Below, one piece after another: positions 1-14,800 of a stretch of 64,000 bases of DNA (position 1 is the first letter of the stretch; every line of letters starts with the position of its first letter). The stretch is from Pipra filicauda. Taxonomy: Eukaryota; Chordata; Aves; Passeriformes; Pipridae. The stretch spans positions 62,001 through 126,000 of the forward strand of contig NW_024104527.1 of the NCBI RefSeq assembly GCF_003945595.2. The letters run 5' to 3'. The notes beneath the pieces were generated by a model that saw nothing but the letters and a program-made list of their open reading frames with translations, searched no databases and was not told the DNA's origin. The translations under genes were made by a program, and so were the position numbers.

Positions 1-2607
1 GGGTGATGTAGATATATTTTTATCTTAATTTTTACATCTGGTCAAATGAGAGGGTTCAGAGCTGTTATACTCTGGTTCTCAGTAAGGAACTACTTTTGGT
101 TGGCTTTAATGGTGCCTGATACACTGCTTGTGCTTCAAATGCCTTGGCTTTAGCTCTTCCATTAGGGAAGAAGCTGAACAATTCATGGAGCTACCTTTGT
201 CCCAGAAATGTGCTGTTAGGTTGGCTGGATTTATGTGCAATTTTTCTCATTTTGAATCATTCCAATAATCAAACTGTTAAGGTGAATTTGACTTCATTAA
301 TCTGTTCTGCCCTGTACAGCATGTAGCAGAGATTAGCCTAAAAATAGCCTGTCTTTTCACACACACACTCTCCACCATTCCCAAATGCCTGAAGAAGCAT
401 TGAATTTGTTGAAAGAAGGAGAATGCAATAGTTCAGGAAAGGAATAATTATTGTGGTCAGAATTTTTCCTTTTGATTACTGCATGTGACAGACTAAGCTG
501 ACACTTGCAAACAGAAGGGAAAGCTCAAATCTTCACCAAACTTGGAAACTATCTTAAAAATTCTTTCTCAAGCTGTTGTGTGGTCTGGTTGCTTATCAGA
601 GTGCAGAGCTTATCAGGCCTAGAAGGATTTTGGGTCGTGTAATGGTGGACAATGTGGAGAGATGTGCCTTGAAAAGCAGGTTCTGAATTTGGCAGTAGAA
701 CTGCTTAAACCACCTCAGTACCGAAATTCTAGATTTTCCAGATGAGGAGAGAAGATAACTGCTTCCATGAAGGCAAATGAGGTATGGAGTATTTTCAAGG
801 AACAGGCTGAAAGCAACCGAATGTATGTTAGTGAAGCAGCACCACTTAGTGAAATCCTTGGTTAAATCTTTGACTGAAAATGGAAGAGGGAGTCTGTACT
901 AGGGCTTTTTTCCATCCTATATGAGGGATTCTTATGTTCTATATTCAAGTGGTTTTTCCTAGTCTAACTCTTGTCTGCAAAGAGGGAAATCTTATCTCAG
1001 TAAGGTATGCTCAGTTAAGAGATCCAGAAATACATCTGATCTATAAGTGGTTCAGTTGAGCTACAATAGGAGGCAAGGTAATAATTTTTGAACAAATGTA
1101 TGCTAAGTATTATATTTAATATTGACAGCCTTCTATAAGACTGAAATGCGGAATTCATCATTGGGGCAGGTCAGTTACTGGAAAATGATGTTTGAGTATG
1201 TTCTTGCTCTATTAATCTCATAATATGAGTGATATGTGTTCCCTGAATGGTAATCGCCAGCTGCCGACGTGATTGAAAACTGCAAAATGTTTGGCCAAAT
1301 GCTGTACAGATAGCTCTATTTACTGCTTGCTTTTTGTCTTTTCTTTCCCTTCTGGCATTATTCCACTTCTCCTTCCCAGTGGTAGATCATGGCTTTTCTT
1401 TTCTTGAGTTGTCTTAGGTCTTTCCTCTTTTATTTACCTCTGCCCTCTTTTTTTTTTTTTTCCCTGCCACCGTTTGTCCCCTTATCGGTTTGTTTTTCTT
1501 CCTTCCCTAACATCTTTTTATATCCATCTCTCTAACTAGCCTCCCTTCCCTCTCCCCACCTACTTCCACACCCATTCATCCATGCATACGTTCGCAGAAC
1601 TTGGAAATGTTAGCCGTCACCTGGTATGTTTGACCACAGAAATAACCTCAAACCTGTATGAAAAATGGGGAGCCTGTTATCCACTTATAATACTCAGGTG
1701 AGAATCACTCTTCAGCTGTTGAAATTCCCTGCAGCTTGGTTTGTATCAGTCTCCAATCAGTGTCTTGAAATTTGAAGTTCTACCTTCCAAATCTTCAGCT
1801 GCTGGAAGAGATAGCGTGAGCTGTTGGTCCAAAACCTCAGCTCTGAAAACCATTTATTTTAAATTGTCCCTGTTTCATATAGCTCTGCTCCATTATGGAA
1901 GACAGGGCTCTTGAGAGAGTTGTTTGCTGCTCTTACCTTCCTGAGCTGTTGTTTTAGCCCTGTTTGTGAATAGATTCTGTCCTTCTTTGTTGCTCAGGAT
2001 GTTTCCCAGCTGAAGCAGAATGAAACAGGCCAAATTGCTGCTTGTTTCATTGCTCCTAACTGAGGAGGTTGCATGCAGACCTTAATAAATTTGCAGTTGG
2101 TGCTCGATTGCAGTTACTGAAAGGTTTTCCAATGAGATGGAAAAGAAAATTTTTAATAAACAGAACTGCAGAAGCTTTGACATGAGCCAAGGGAGTTCCC
2201 TTTGGAAGGCTTCAGCAGCATTTTCATTCTAACAAGGTCAACCTCCCTCTGTCCCCCTGTTATTGTGTAGAGGAAATAATGACAGGAGCCTGCCTTCAGA
2301 TAGTTTATACTGATCTAGTAAATACTCAGGTTTACATGTTTCCTCTGATGGCTACTATTCCAAATAAACTGAAGGTGACCTCTTCCAATGCCAGGGTTCT
2401 CCATGCATGGTGTTGTTCTGTAATGCTGTGAACAGTGGAGAGTGTTGTTTTCCAGGGCTGGAAATGCAGTTGAGGTGCCCAGTCACCCTTTGTGCTCTCT
2501 GCCACTTTGCTGATTCTTGATATGATTCTTTCTATATCTGCATTATATTCACTGCAGCATCATACCAGTTAACTTCTGACTTACTCCCGTTCGTCGTTTT
2601 TCCTTAG
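1..2607 (+). other. NOTCH2: NOTCH2 intron upstream of first visible exon
   Basis: AT-rich intronic sequence ending in a polypyrimidine tract and TTAG acceptor at 2601-2607. A T-rich stretch lies near 1449-1462. I found no EGF-like coding segment and no recognisable repeat. Upstream NOTCH2 exons (signal peptide and EGF1-14, including the ligand-binding EGF11-12) lie outside the window. Confidence 0.8.
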
Positions 2608-2841
2608 GTTTTACTGGCCTTCTGTGTGAGGAGAATATCAACAACTGTGATCCCGATCCTTGCCACCACGGGGAATGCCAAGACGGAATTGATTCATACA
2701 CATGTGTGTGCAATCCTGGCTACATGGGTGCCATATGCAGTGAGCAGATAGATGAGTGCCACAGCAATCCTTGCCTCCACCAAGGGCGCTGCATCGATCT
2801 GGTGAATGGCTACCAGTGCAACTGCTTGCTGGGCACTTCAG
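2608..2841 (+). CDS. NOTCH2: NOTCH2 exon 11: end of EGF14, EGF15, most of EGF16
   Basis: 234-nt phase 1-1 exon between TTAG and GTACAT. It encodes calcium-binding EGF modules with the NCDPDPC and IDECHSNPC starts. Its length equals the corresponding Notch-family exon as I remember it. Confidence 0.95.
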
Positions 2842-5800
2842 GTACATAAATGCACGAATGTGAGGGGTGGATTCTAACAGAAATCAAGCATTTAATCATT
2901 TCTTATTTGTGCTCCGGTGTGTGCTAAATTTGCAGACAGAGATAAGCTTAGGGTATGAGAGTGTCATTTTCATGTTACTTTTCCTTGCTGAATTTTGGCG
3001 TGTTTGTGTGGGTTGCCTGACCCTCACTGGTACTGCAACTGGCCTTGAGGAATTTACTTCCTCTTTACTCCAAAAATTCAAGCGTGCAATAAAAACAGAC
3101 ACAGTGTTCAAAATGGTTTATTCCTTTGTTTAAACATTTAGTACAAATTCAGGGTCACAGTTCAGTCAGTATCCAGTGACTCAGGTGACGCTCCTTGGTG
3201 TTTCAGTGCTTCTGCATCATCACCTGTTTAAGTTGCCCCAGTGCATGTGTAACTTCAAGCAGTTGGGATTCTTAATTTGGCTTTTTCTGGGAAATAGTTT
3301 CATTACCTTCTTTGTAAGATTTGGCCTCCTTATTCCTCGAACTTTTTTTTCCCCTAGGAGTAAACTGTGAAAATAACTTTGATGACTGTGCAAGTAACCC
3401 GTGCATCCATGGGGACTGTATTGATGGCATTAATCGCTACAACTGTGCCTGCAAACCTGGATTTACAGGTAAATTCAGCTACCCAATAGCTTTGAATTGT
3501 TTTGAAGATAGTTATCCGAGTAGCCAGGGAAGCTGTTCTTTGCATACTGACTGCAAGGTTTTCAGTTAGTATCTCGATAAGTCCTTGTAATCTTTGAATC
3601 TCAGTGTCTTACATTACAGCGAGTTCTACCAAGCAGAAAAATGGCCTAATCTGTGCTGTGAAATGCCATTCTTGTTAGGTAATTACGTCCAATTCATGGT
3701 TCTTGGTTTTATAACAAATAAACCCATGTGACTTTGGTTTATTATTTACAGCATCTTTCCAGAGACAGAGAGATTGTGGACAATATAGAGAGCTGTTTGA
3801 TTAGACACTACCTTGGGCTTTGACCATGAACTATATTTCTCTTTCTGTGAAATCAAAGCATTAACTCAGTGTTCTATTGAGCTGCTTTCCACTCTGAAGT
3901 CTCCAGAATGAATAACCTGATTTTTTTCAGTACTTCGCTTTCATTGCGTGATCTGTTCTGTTTCCTTTTTAAAGTATAAAATTTATCTGATGCGGTAAAA
4001 GCAGGGTTGAGAAAAGAAGCAGTTAGGCATTTTCGGATCCCTGCTTAAAACTGTAAGTCTACATCAGGACTATTTCTGACGACTAAAGCACATCTCAGCA
4101 CTTTGGGTTTTGAGCCATGTAGGGTAATATGCTTATGAAGTAATTGTTGTAAGGCGGTTGGTACTGTTTATAACAGTTTTCTCATCACGTTTGTTACTGT
4201 TTATTACTGAATGATTCTAATTAGAATAGGTCTGAAATGCATTAGAAATAGCACTAAAACGTTTCATGTGTCTTGTGCTTTTCCCTTGGTGTCTTTCTAA
4301 ACTTCTGACGCTCCTTCCTTCCTTCCTTTGGCTTTGGCATGGTGGTACTCTTTAGTCCCCAGAACAGGAAGAACTCATGCCTTTCACTCTTCTTTGTGGA
4401 TGGCATACTATATTTGTTATCCCGCTGGACTTCTTACTGTTATGCTGTTAAAAGGATTCAGTAAAATGATGAATTGGCATATTCCAGCGTTTAAAGAGCT
4501 GCCTCGTGTGGGGTCTCGTTACTTTGTCCTTTCCTTACGTTAAAAATGCTTTCAACTTACCGCAACGTTCGCTTTGTTTAGCTTTCCAGCTTCACAAGAC
4601 CTTTTGGTCACTACTTCAAGGATCTTGCAGTCGTAATCAGAGGCAGGCAAAACAGGAAATGGTGTTTTTCAGAGCCCCTTTTGCTCAATAAACCACAAGA
4701 AGTGTATTTACTGCAGACAGTTTGGCAGTATTGGTTGTTCAAAGGGTAGTTACTTCAAAGCAGAAGAGCAGAGCTATGACAAGTGGAGCTCAAGAGGTTT
4801 GTTGCAAGCATGATGCAGTTGAGTGATTTTTTTGCTTTCCTAATCAATATTAACCAATGATTTTTAGTGGAATTCTGTTGAGGTTCTTGAATGGTTTGTA
4901 AATACTTGTAGAGTGTAAGTGCTGTTTTCCAGGCACAGAAAAGTGCTGCATCTTTCAGAAATGCTTCTCTTGGCTTGAGTTAAAGCACGGAGGCATGCAA
5001 GCTCTGTCCTGCTGCATTGGCTTCACTGAGCTGTGTTCTTGCAGATATGCAAAGCAAATACTTAGTAAGTATTGGGGTTTTTATTTTCCTAGGCCCACGT
5101 TGTAACGTGGACATCGATGAATGCACATCCAGCCCTTGTCATAACGGTGGAACGTGCATAAATGAAGTGAATGGCTTTCGGTGTGTGTGTCCTGAAGGTT
5201 ACCACCACCCCCACTGCCAGTCACAGGCAGATGGATGTCTGAGCAACCCCTGTGTGCATGGCAACTGCACACATATTGCTACTGGGTAAGTACTCATTAA
5301 ACTTATCTGCTGCCTTCTGTATTGATTATTTCTTGCTTTGCCCAGAGTTTCGTCTTGACTTGAGGTTTCTGATTTTTCTTAGATTAGAATCTGTATTTAT
5401 CTGCTGCCCATGACATAATCACAGTAAGGTGTAGACCTTCAGTCACCAGCTGCAGTCTGGTGTTTCAACATGGGTTCTTCTGTCTTGTATTCTTTGCTGT
5501 TTGTAGTGCAGGGTGGACTGCCACCATCTAAAGGGTGGGTTTCATGATTCAAATGAGTGGAGTGAATGCAACTGAAATAAAAAAATGGTTCAAATTAAAT
5601 ATCTGGGAAGCAACAGCTATCCTATCAAACCCTAAAACATTGATCATAGAGACTCTCTTTGTTGGCTAGTTCTGTTCTTGCTACCCAAATACTTTATTAA
5701 GGAACAAGCTGACAACTTTTGCATTGGGAGATAGAGCAATATTTGACTCAGGACAGTTTGTCCAAGGCTGAGATTTTGTCAGCTTTACTCTTTATTCAGC

Positions 5801-8800
5801 TTTGCTCAGCTTTACTTCTGTTGTGTGCCTGGAAGAAGAAAGAAGAGCTCTCTCTGGCTATTTTGATAGCAGTAGTTGCTTCTGAATCTTCCCATCCAGG
5901 AAGACCAAATGTTGATTTCAGGAGACCTAAATCAGGCCTCTTTTTGGTAATGCTAAGTCTGGGAGCACAGGACCTGTGGAGACAACAGTTTTGGGGAGGT
6001 TTTGTTTGTGAAAGTTCTCAACTATACATGGAGTAGCTGTGTGTCCCAGATATGTGTTGTGTCCCGGGAAGTGTTGTCAGCACTTGGGCAAGGAAGTGAT
6101 TTACCACTGTGGGTAGGTCTGTAGGGGAAGACTCAGCACTTTCCTGGGAGCTGGCAGGAAAGCTGCCTTTATTGCTAATTCAGCCTCTGTGTAAGTTTGG
6201 GAAACAAATGTTTTGGTTCACCTTGTCTGTCATCTGTCACATTTATGCTCATGTACACCTCGCACTGTGTGCCAGATAAAAGAAGTCGTGTTTGCAGGAC
6301 AGGGAGAGAGGACAGTGTGTGTTGTATGGCCTGAGTCCAGGGTGATTCACCAAGTCCTTGGTTCTACGTCACATGGGTGGAGAGTGCTCTACTTCAGATT
6401 TTGAAACGTGATGGAGAAGATTGCTCCTGCTCCCAGCCAGCTGTTGTATTAAATCAGTCTAGTTATCTTTGGAACCTATTGTTCCCCTCCACTTTTTGTT
6501 TTAATCTTTTTTGTTTTCTGTCTTTGTTTGAATATGTTGAGATGGTCTTATCAAAGCAGAAACATATTGCTGGTTGACTGAGCACTTTGTGATAACTGTA
6601 ATGGAGGGAAGTGTGGTTTTAAGGGAGGGTTTATTTTCTGTATTTTCAAAACTGTACAGCTGGAGTAAGCAATCCAAATGTAACTTAGGGGTCTTCTGCT
6701 TTTCTCTCCAAAACTAATCTGCTGGAGAAACTGGTAGTTTCTGAAATAACTGGAGTTATTTCAGAATGTTCTAAAATTACTGCTGTTTTGCCTTTCAAGG
6801 TACAAGTGTGTCTGCGACCCAGGCTGGATAGGAGATTACTGTTCCACAGAAGGGAATGAATGTAAATCAAACCCATGCCAGAACGGAGGAACTTGTGAAG
6901 ATCTGTTGAATGGATACAGATGTAGCTGCAGGAAAGGCTTCAAAGGTGAAAATTCAGAGAAAACTTTGTTATCTTTTTCCTTGTCACTTCATTGCACCCT
7001 TAATGTAATTGCTTTTTATTAAACTTCATGGAAATAGGAATCAAGATGGGAAATGCTGTGGCTGTATGAAGTTAAGTTAGTCAGTTCATATAGACATGAT
7101 ACAGTAGTAAAATACTTGGTAAGATCACATTAAGCCTTGTTTGGACTCATTAAGAAATGTTCTGTTGGAAGCTTAGCTTAATTTTCTTTGCAAATTATGA
7201 AAATTATATAAATTCACTGAGAATTGGAGGGGCATTAAACTCAAAGTGACCATGTCTGCTGTCTGCACTGAGCCCATGAGGAGTGCTCTGCTCTCCTTTT
7301 CCTTCTGCTGAGATTTTTCAAATGTGGCAATGCTGGCAAAATGTCCACTGCTGTGTGGGATAAACGTGTAAGTTACAATCTCTTTGTTCATTCTTCCAAG
7401 AAGCGCCAAGCTCTTAGCAGCATACTCTTCTGTTTTTTCCCCTTCTGCTCTCCAGGTGTGAACTGCCAGGTGGTGGTTTCTCCATGTTCCCCTGATCCTT
7501 GTGAGAACTCAGGAATTTGCCAAGAATCTCCTGACTCTGAAGGCTACACCTGCCAGTGTGCCCCTGGCTGGGAAGGTAACGTGGATGGGGAACATGCTGT
7601 ACTTGGAGTTGCTGAGCAGTGTTGGCATTGAGCCTCGTGATCGTTGCCTTATGTCTTACTTCTGGGCTCTCCGTGTTTCAGGGGAGAGATGTACGGTGGA
7701 TATTGATGAATGTCTCTCCAAGCCCTGCAAAAATCATGCTCTGTGCCATAATATTCAAGGCAGTTACCTGTGTGAATGTCGGCCTGGCTTCACTGGAGGA
7801 GACTGTGACAGTAATGTCGATGACTGCCTTTCAAGTGAGTATCAGCAGATTGCTCTGTGTTGTCCAGTTTTTCCTGGAAGTAATTTTGCTGTCATTTTAA
7901 AAACTGCTGTTTGACAGATACTGAAAGGTCTTTTATAATCTCTTGCCAAAAGGAAAAAAAACCCAAACCTCAGCTTTGTAAGACTTGCATGTTTGAGGCA
8001 GTCAAAATCCATTACATTCAGCTACTAGAAATGGACTACAGTGATACAACTGATAGCAGTTGTTGTTCCCAGATTCTTAACTTGAAAAGGTCCTTAGAGT
8101 TTTACATACTTTAATGAGAAGCACTGTTAAATGAAGAATTATATTTGCCTGAAATTTTAATACATCAAGTTGAAGTATCACTGCAGGGCTTACCTATATT
8201 TCTACGTTAAGCTTGATTGAGGTGTGGTGGGAAGCTGGGGTACAGCAGTCTTTCCTGAAATGTCTCTGTCTGACATTAATAATCTTGAAAGAGCGGGTCC
8301 TGTTGCAGTTCCATATTTGAAAACAAATTAAGCAGCAGGAAGATATCAGTTGCAGGAGGGTAGCCCGTACACTGGTGAGTACTGAAATGGGTTAAATTGC
8401 AAGAAAACAAGTGTTCATCTCGTGCCCTTAACACTGCTGTTTACAAGAGAAACCAAATACATAGTAGCTTCTTTTTCTTGCTGGGCATATTCTATATCAT
8501 CATCAGATAAAATCAAAGAGAAGTGTCATGTGTTTAAAAGTTCATCTGTTACTATTTGAAAAATGCTTTATCAAACCTTGGGGGAGTTCGTGACATTGTA
8601 ATTTTTTTGTGGGCTGGCTCTTTAAAAAAACCAAACCAAACAAACAAAAACCCCCAAACAACCACCCAAAACCAAAAAACCACTATTTTTTACTAGATTA
8701 GCTTAAAACCAAACTGAAGTCTTAGAGACTTTAGGTATGAATTTGGCAAACTGTGTTTTGCATTGAAAAAGAAATGTAAATTTGTGACTGCTGTAGAGAA

Positions 8801-11800
8801 GGATCCAAAGGAGTCTATTAGCAAAAGTTACCGTGGGAGCCCCCAGAGCAGCACTGCTGAAAGATCTTCTAAGACATCTGGCTCAGCCTCAGCTTTTGAT
8901 TCCTTTTTTCTGAGCAAACAGGTACAGTACAAAAAATGTCATGGTGCCGTGACCCAGAGCTTTGCTTACTGAAGCCAACAAAATTATTGCCTGTCCTGTT
9001 AGTTTTCATGTGGGTGTCTGAAGATAAAAACGTTTTCAAAGTGTTCATCTTTCTCTCTCGAACAGCTGGGCCATCTCTCTCTACTCCTGAGTGTTCTGAG
9101 AGCTGTGAGATTCACCCCGTGCTGTCTGTTAGGCAGCACACCCATGAGGCTGAAGAAGCATTTCAAATTACTGCCACAGCTGATTTCATTTAGCATAACA
9201 AAAACCTTCCACGCCTTGAGCCAAATGTCTTTAATCTATGAAGCAAACAAACGCTCCAAAAACAGGAACTTATTGAAAAGTTGATACCCGAGTCTTCTTC
9301 TGTCAGTAAATGTGTGGCACAGAGAATTAATGCACAGCTTTTGGCTTCACTCATACATGGGTGACTGCCACAGACACAACATTTTATAGCTGCCAGGGGT
9401 CTCACTTTGAATATGCTTTTTCTCTGCAGTAGTCAAATGACCTTTAAATGGATGCAGGTGTGTCTCATAACACAAATTTTTATCATGTGAGTGTATTTCT
9501 CAGACAATAAATGAGCTTTTACGTTTCTTTTCTTCATTTCCCAGTGAACAAAATAGTCTTGTACTTATGTTAAACTGCAGATTTTTGGTGGAGTCTATTT
9601 GCATTTTCAACTTCATATTGATTAAGAATAATCATAAATTCAAAATAAGGCTCAGTAATCTATTTTTCATCCTCCCTCCTGACTCTGTTTTTCCTCCCCC
9701 CTCCCAGTTTCCCTCTCTGCCTTCATATACTAGGCTTTGGTCTGTGGAATGCAGAGTAGAAAAGGAATCTGGCTTCAGGAATGTGGGTCTTAAATCCAAA
9801 AGTGGAAGGAGCAAAGCAGGAAGAAATTACTGAATGTCAGAAATCTTTCAGGCAAATCGGTCCTTGTGGAAGTAGAAGGAATACAGTAGGAGGGGGTGGC
9901 TTAAGACCTAGAAGTGGTGGCATGCAAGTAGCAAGAGTATGGTAGGAATAAAGAAAATGTCAAGAAATGCAGAGGTGAGGGGAATCCAAGCTTTCCTGCC
10001 AGCCTTTCCACAGTCAGTCTTTGATACTGGGAAAAATGTTAAGTGCTCAGTCATGTATAATTGCTCATATATATGCTAATGTACACTTACACATTGGATT
10101 TGACTGGACTGTTTTCATGCAAAAAATTAAGCGCACAAGTTCTCTCGTGTGTTGAGCAGTGTCTGGAAAAGAGACAATGTGCTAAGTTCTCTTATGAATA
10201 ACACTTGGTAAGGAAGAAGAAACAGTTGCTGTGCTGTTTTTATTGTCTTAATCAGTAGGCATCTGTCAAAAAAGCAGAGTTTGAATTTTAAACTGAAAGA
10301 CTTTGGGTCTGGTTTCATTGGTTTTGGTTGAACAAATTGCAGCAGAGAAACCTTCAGACCCTGAAGCTTGGCCTTGATCCATACCTTCTTGTGAATTCAT
10401 TATTGATAATGCTTTGCAGTTATATATTCCATAAAGTGGCTCAGAAAAACTTGTTAGTAGTCTGTCACACCCTGGCATCTGTGATTTTTTTTTTTTTTTT
10501 TTTTTTTTTTGTTAGAAGCAACTACTCTAGATCTGGCCTTTCACTGTTACCCACTTTAACACTCACTGTGATGCTTCTATCTTAGATCCCTGCCAAAACG
10601 GAGCTTCGTGTGTGGATGGGATAAACTCCTTCTCGTGCATCTGCCTGCCTGGATTTCATGGAGATAAATGTCAAACAGACACCAATGAATGTCTGAGTGA
10701 GCCGTGCAGGAACGGGGGCACGTGCACCCACTACGTCAACAGCTACACCTGCAAGTGTCCCCCTGGGTTTGAGGGAACCAACTGCGAGAACAACATCGAC
10801 GAATGCACTGAGAGGTGAGGGGACCTCACGGTGCTGCAGGGCCAGGGAGCTGCACACTGTGTGCTCATACCTTGAAGCCAGTCCTACTCAGAAGCAGTTC
10901 TTAACAATGAGGATCTGTTTTCCTGCCCCTGTTCACAGACACAGTAGTGATTCATGCAAGGAAAGCTTGTTTAGCTGAAACACAGTTGCCCATCAGATTT
11001 GATCTTCAGTTTCTTCTAATGTTGTTCTAGTTAGAAGCTTAGTTCCATTATAGGACAAATATGATATGTTTAACCAAAGTTAAAAAACAGGTTAGGTGCT
11101 AGCTTATTACAATATAAATAATTTATATTTCTATAATAATTTATATTTCTTATAAGGGAGGGGAAATAATTGATTGGTTATGAATGGTTACTGTGTTGAG
11201 AAATACAAAAGCTACAAAAGTGGAAGTGATGGCCAACTCTTAGAAAGACAGGAAAAATAAATTAGTCCTAAATTGAGTTATTGACAACAAATAATATGAA
11301 GAAGCAACCAGGAGAAACACTAAATCCCCAAATTCTGCACTGGAAGGATTTAATCATCAGAGATCTTTTAATGCTCGCAAACTGGATGTGGTTTAGCAGT
11401 GTTGAGATAAAACCTGAGGCCGTTCTAAAGGGGGAGGTGTGGAACTGAGCTAAAAAGCTCAGCAGCTGGTCCTTGTAGAAATGGTTCATGTGGTAGTTTT
11501 AAAAGCTCTTTGAGAGTTAACCCTGAAATTCCATCACCTGTCTCCATACTTATTTTAAGCTTCGTTAGGATTGATGTAAGTAACTTCAGATTCTCAAATG
11601 GAAACAATTTCTAAAAAAGCTTGAAATAGTTAAAAAAGATAATTAAAAAGTAGTCTGTTCTAGTCTAGTTACCAGAGACAAATTGCCTAAATGCAAAGCT
11701 CTTGGTATTCTCATGTATTTTCTGCATACCTAGAAAAGATCTTTCTTATCTTTTATAAAACTGCATTTGTGGGAGAGGAAGTATTTTAATATCTTTTTCT

Positions 11801-14800
11801 TAAGAACAGGATTGTGTCACTGATGAGGGTGTGTTTAATTTGCACAACAGTTGTTTAATCGAGTGAAGTATGCTGGGTGTTTTAGCAGAACGCCTGGCTC
11901 TTCCTTGAGGTTCATCCTGTTCTTGTTTTTGTTATCAGTCAGGACAGAAACCAGTCTTGCAGGTATGAATTAAGGATGTAGCAATTTTCAACGCTCTGCC
12001 AAGCTAAACCAGTCACACCTTCTCAACCAAAATTACTGGGCTATACTTAAGAGCGCCGTGGTGGTTGGCTAATTTGAATTTGGTTCAAATAGTTCTTCCG
12101 TGTCTTGTGTGAGAAGCTGCCTGTGAGAGAGTGCCACCTCCTTTTGGAGACACCTACCTGGTTTCAGTGAAACACACAAAGTGATTGACAGTTCCTTGCT
12201 TTGGCATGAATGTAAACAGCAGTTTATGCTCCCTGTAAAGCAGAATTCAGCCTGTAAGACAAAGGAGGTCAGAATTTAGATACTTAAAGCTTGCACTCTT
12301 ACACTGGGAGTTCAAGGAGATGAGTCAGTGGCTTCCCTCGTGGAAATACCCTTTGACAGTGCACAAAGCAGATAACAAGCATGAATTTGGTTTGGGTACT
12401 TTATCAAACTGATTATCTTGAGTCTGATCTAGGGTTATACTCAGAGGAGCAGGAGTTTCTTTGGTAGGAAAATGGAGTTAACTTTGCATGAGGCATCACT
12501 ACTCCTAACTTTCCCAGTCACTTCTCCCTAGGACACCTAATCTGGCAGAATTTCTTATAATTAGAAGATTGAGGGGAGGGGGATAATTCCTTTGATCTGA
12601 AATCTGCCAAAGCACGTATGAGTAGTTTTACAAACCAGGACTTAAGGTTCTCATGAGAAGAAGAGGAAGGGATTTAGCAATACCAATACTTTCACATAAT
12701 TTCAATAAAGAACATGCTTGTGTTTTGCATGTTGTACAAACTTTTTCCTTGAGAAAACATACCTCTAACTCCTTTGAAGCTTTTAAAAAGGGCCAATTGT
12801 TTTGTTTCTCATAATTTGTAATACAATTGTAATTTGTAATAAAATTTATCAGTTGAGCAAGCCACACTCAGTACTGTTTGTGGTCACATTGAAGCTGGGA
12901 AGATTTCATTAAATGAGTTGCATCCATCCCTAATGGCTCAGTAAAACCCTGCTTTACTTTCTTTGCCTGCTGAGATAAAAGACGGTGAGCTGGAGTCTCC
13001 TTGGATTGCTGTTATCTGATTTATGCTTCTTCAGAAGAAACTTAGCAGCGGTCAGAACATCCTGTTATCTGGTTTTCTCTCTTATTTCACTCATGTTTAT
13101 GGCTGTGAGCTAATTGCATTTTGTCTCAGCTTACCATTCTTCCCCCTCTCTTGCAGCTCCTGTTTCAATGGAGGCACTTGTGTGGACGGAATCAATTCCT
13201 TCACCTGCCAGTGTCCGGTGGGGTTTACGGGACCCTTCTGCCTCACGGAAATCAATGAGTGTGATTCCCATCCTTGCCTGAACAGGGGCACTTGCGTGGA
13301 CAGCCTGGGCACGTACCGATGTATATGTCCCTTGGGTTACACTGGCAAGAACTGCAAGGTGGGTGACGTTTTGCTGCCTGTCTTGCTCTGCTGTTTGAGC
13401 TGTCCAGCAGAAGAAGTGACAGGGATAGATCTGATGTATGAAACAAGGCAGAGCTCTTGTTCTCTCCGTTCTGGTAAGAGGTGCTTGGCCCATGAGTTGC
13501 CCCTGTTCGAAACTGGAAATCGTAGAATGGGTTGGAAGGGACCTCAGAGGTCATCTGATTCCAACCCTGCTACCACGTGTGCCTGTTCACAAGGAGGATC
13601 AAAATGTTTGGTTATTTACGAGGACAGGTATCACTGGAACTTTCTAGATTAGTTTTCTTCTTAAATGGAAAGCAGCTTTTAGCTTTGCAAATGGCTGCAT
13701 TTCATTTGAAGCATAAAATTGTCCTGATTGAAGACAAGAGCCATGCATTTAAAAAAAACCACCAAACAAGCACAAAACAAAAAGCAGACTATCAGTCTGA
13801 TTAGCAGGACTTTAATTTAACTGGTTCATTTTTTACAGGGAGATGTAGTTAATCAGGGTTGATTGTACATTATTTTTTTTTTCATAAGCCAAAAAATGTT
13901 TTGGGGCAGTAAATGACACGATTGTCCTGTTCCCAGCCTCACTAAAAATCTCTACCCTTACTTGCACACTAAAGTTCAGGCAATTTACTGTTTTCCACAG
14001 TTGAGCATGGGAGCTGCAAACCCTGTATACTGTAAATGACTGACTAGTACCTATTAAAAACTCTAAACTTGGCGTATCACAGTGGAAACAGAATGCTGTT
14101 TCTCAAATCAGAGTTCTTTCTTTAGTTTCTATTCTTATCAAAACAGCAAGAATGATTTGAGACTATTTCTACTTTTGGAACAGTAAACACTATATTGGCT
14201 TCCCTCACCAGCAGTCTTAAGTGCTGCCATTTAAAAAAGAATTGGTGAATTTCTTAAACTACTGGAAAACACGACAATTTTGTAAGAATTTTGCAACTCT
14301 CTTTTGTGCCAACAAGTCTTTGTAAAGCAGTGAGTGTTGGAAAGAAGCATTTTAGTGGCAGTGGGGGAGGTGCTTTTCCAGAAGTATGTTGCTAGACATT
14401 AAATTGTCAGGTCTGCTTCTAGGTATTGCTAATGGAGGAAGTGAATGCAAAGTAATGAAGTGATATAAAAAAGCAACCCCTCTGCTACCCTAATTATGCA
14501 TTCCAGGCACACCACTTAAACCTCATTGGGAGAATTAGCATTGAGAGTGATCCTGAAGTACTGTGAAGTTCAGTAGTTCCTCTTCTGTTATGTTTGCTTT
14601 GTTTTTACTCGAGAAAAGGATTAATGTTCCTGTCCCCAAATTCAATCGTGGATTCTCAGAAAGTCTGCTTTATGTTCGGAGAAGCTTGATCGTAATGTAT
14701 TACTCATTTTATACAAGGAATCAGAACTTTCTGAATTTATAAGTACTACCCAAAGCTCTATTGCAGAGATTTATAGATTACAGCTACACAGTAGTTCTTG

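Larger units (their letters stand above)
7835..10585 (+). other. NOTCH2: NOTCH2 intron 17
   Basis: 2.75-kb AT-rich intron. It holds an A/C-rich low-complexity tract at about 8622-8682 and a 25-nt T run next to the acceptor region (about 10486-10510). No coding segment was recognised. Confidence 0.7.

Noticed and set aside
3321..3569. Unspliced open frames extending NOTCH2 exons into introns (similarly at 7501-7914, 13023-13652 and 32318-32701)
   Set aside because: EGF or ankyrin homology stops exactly at GT-AG sites; the extensions are intron read-through.
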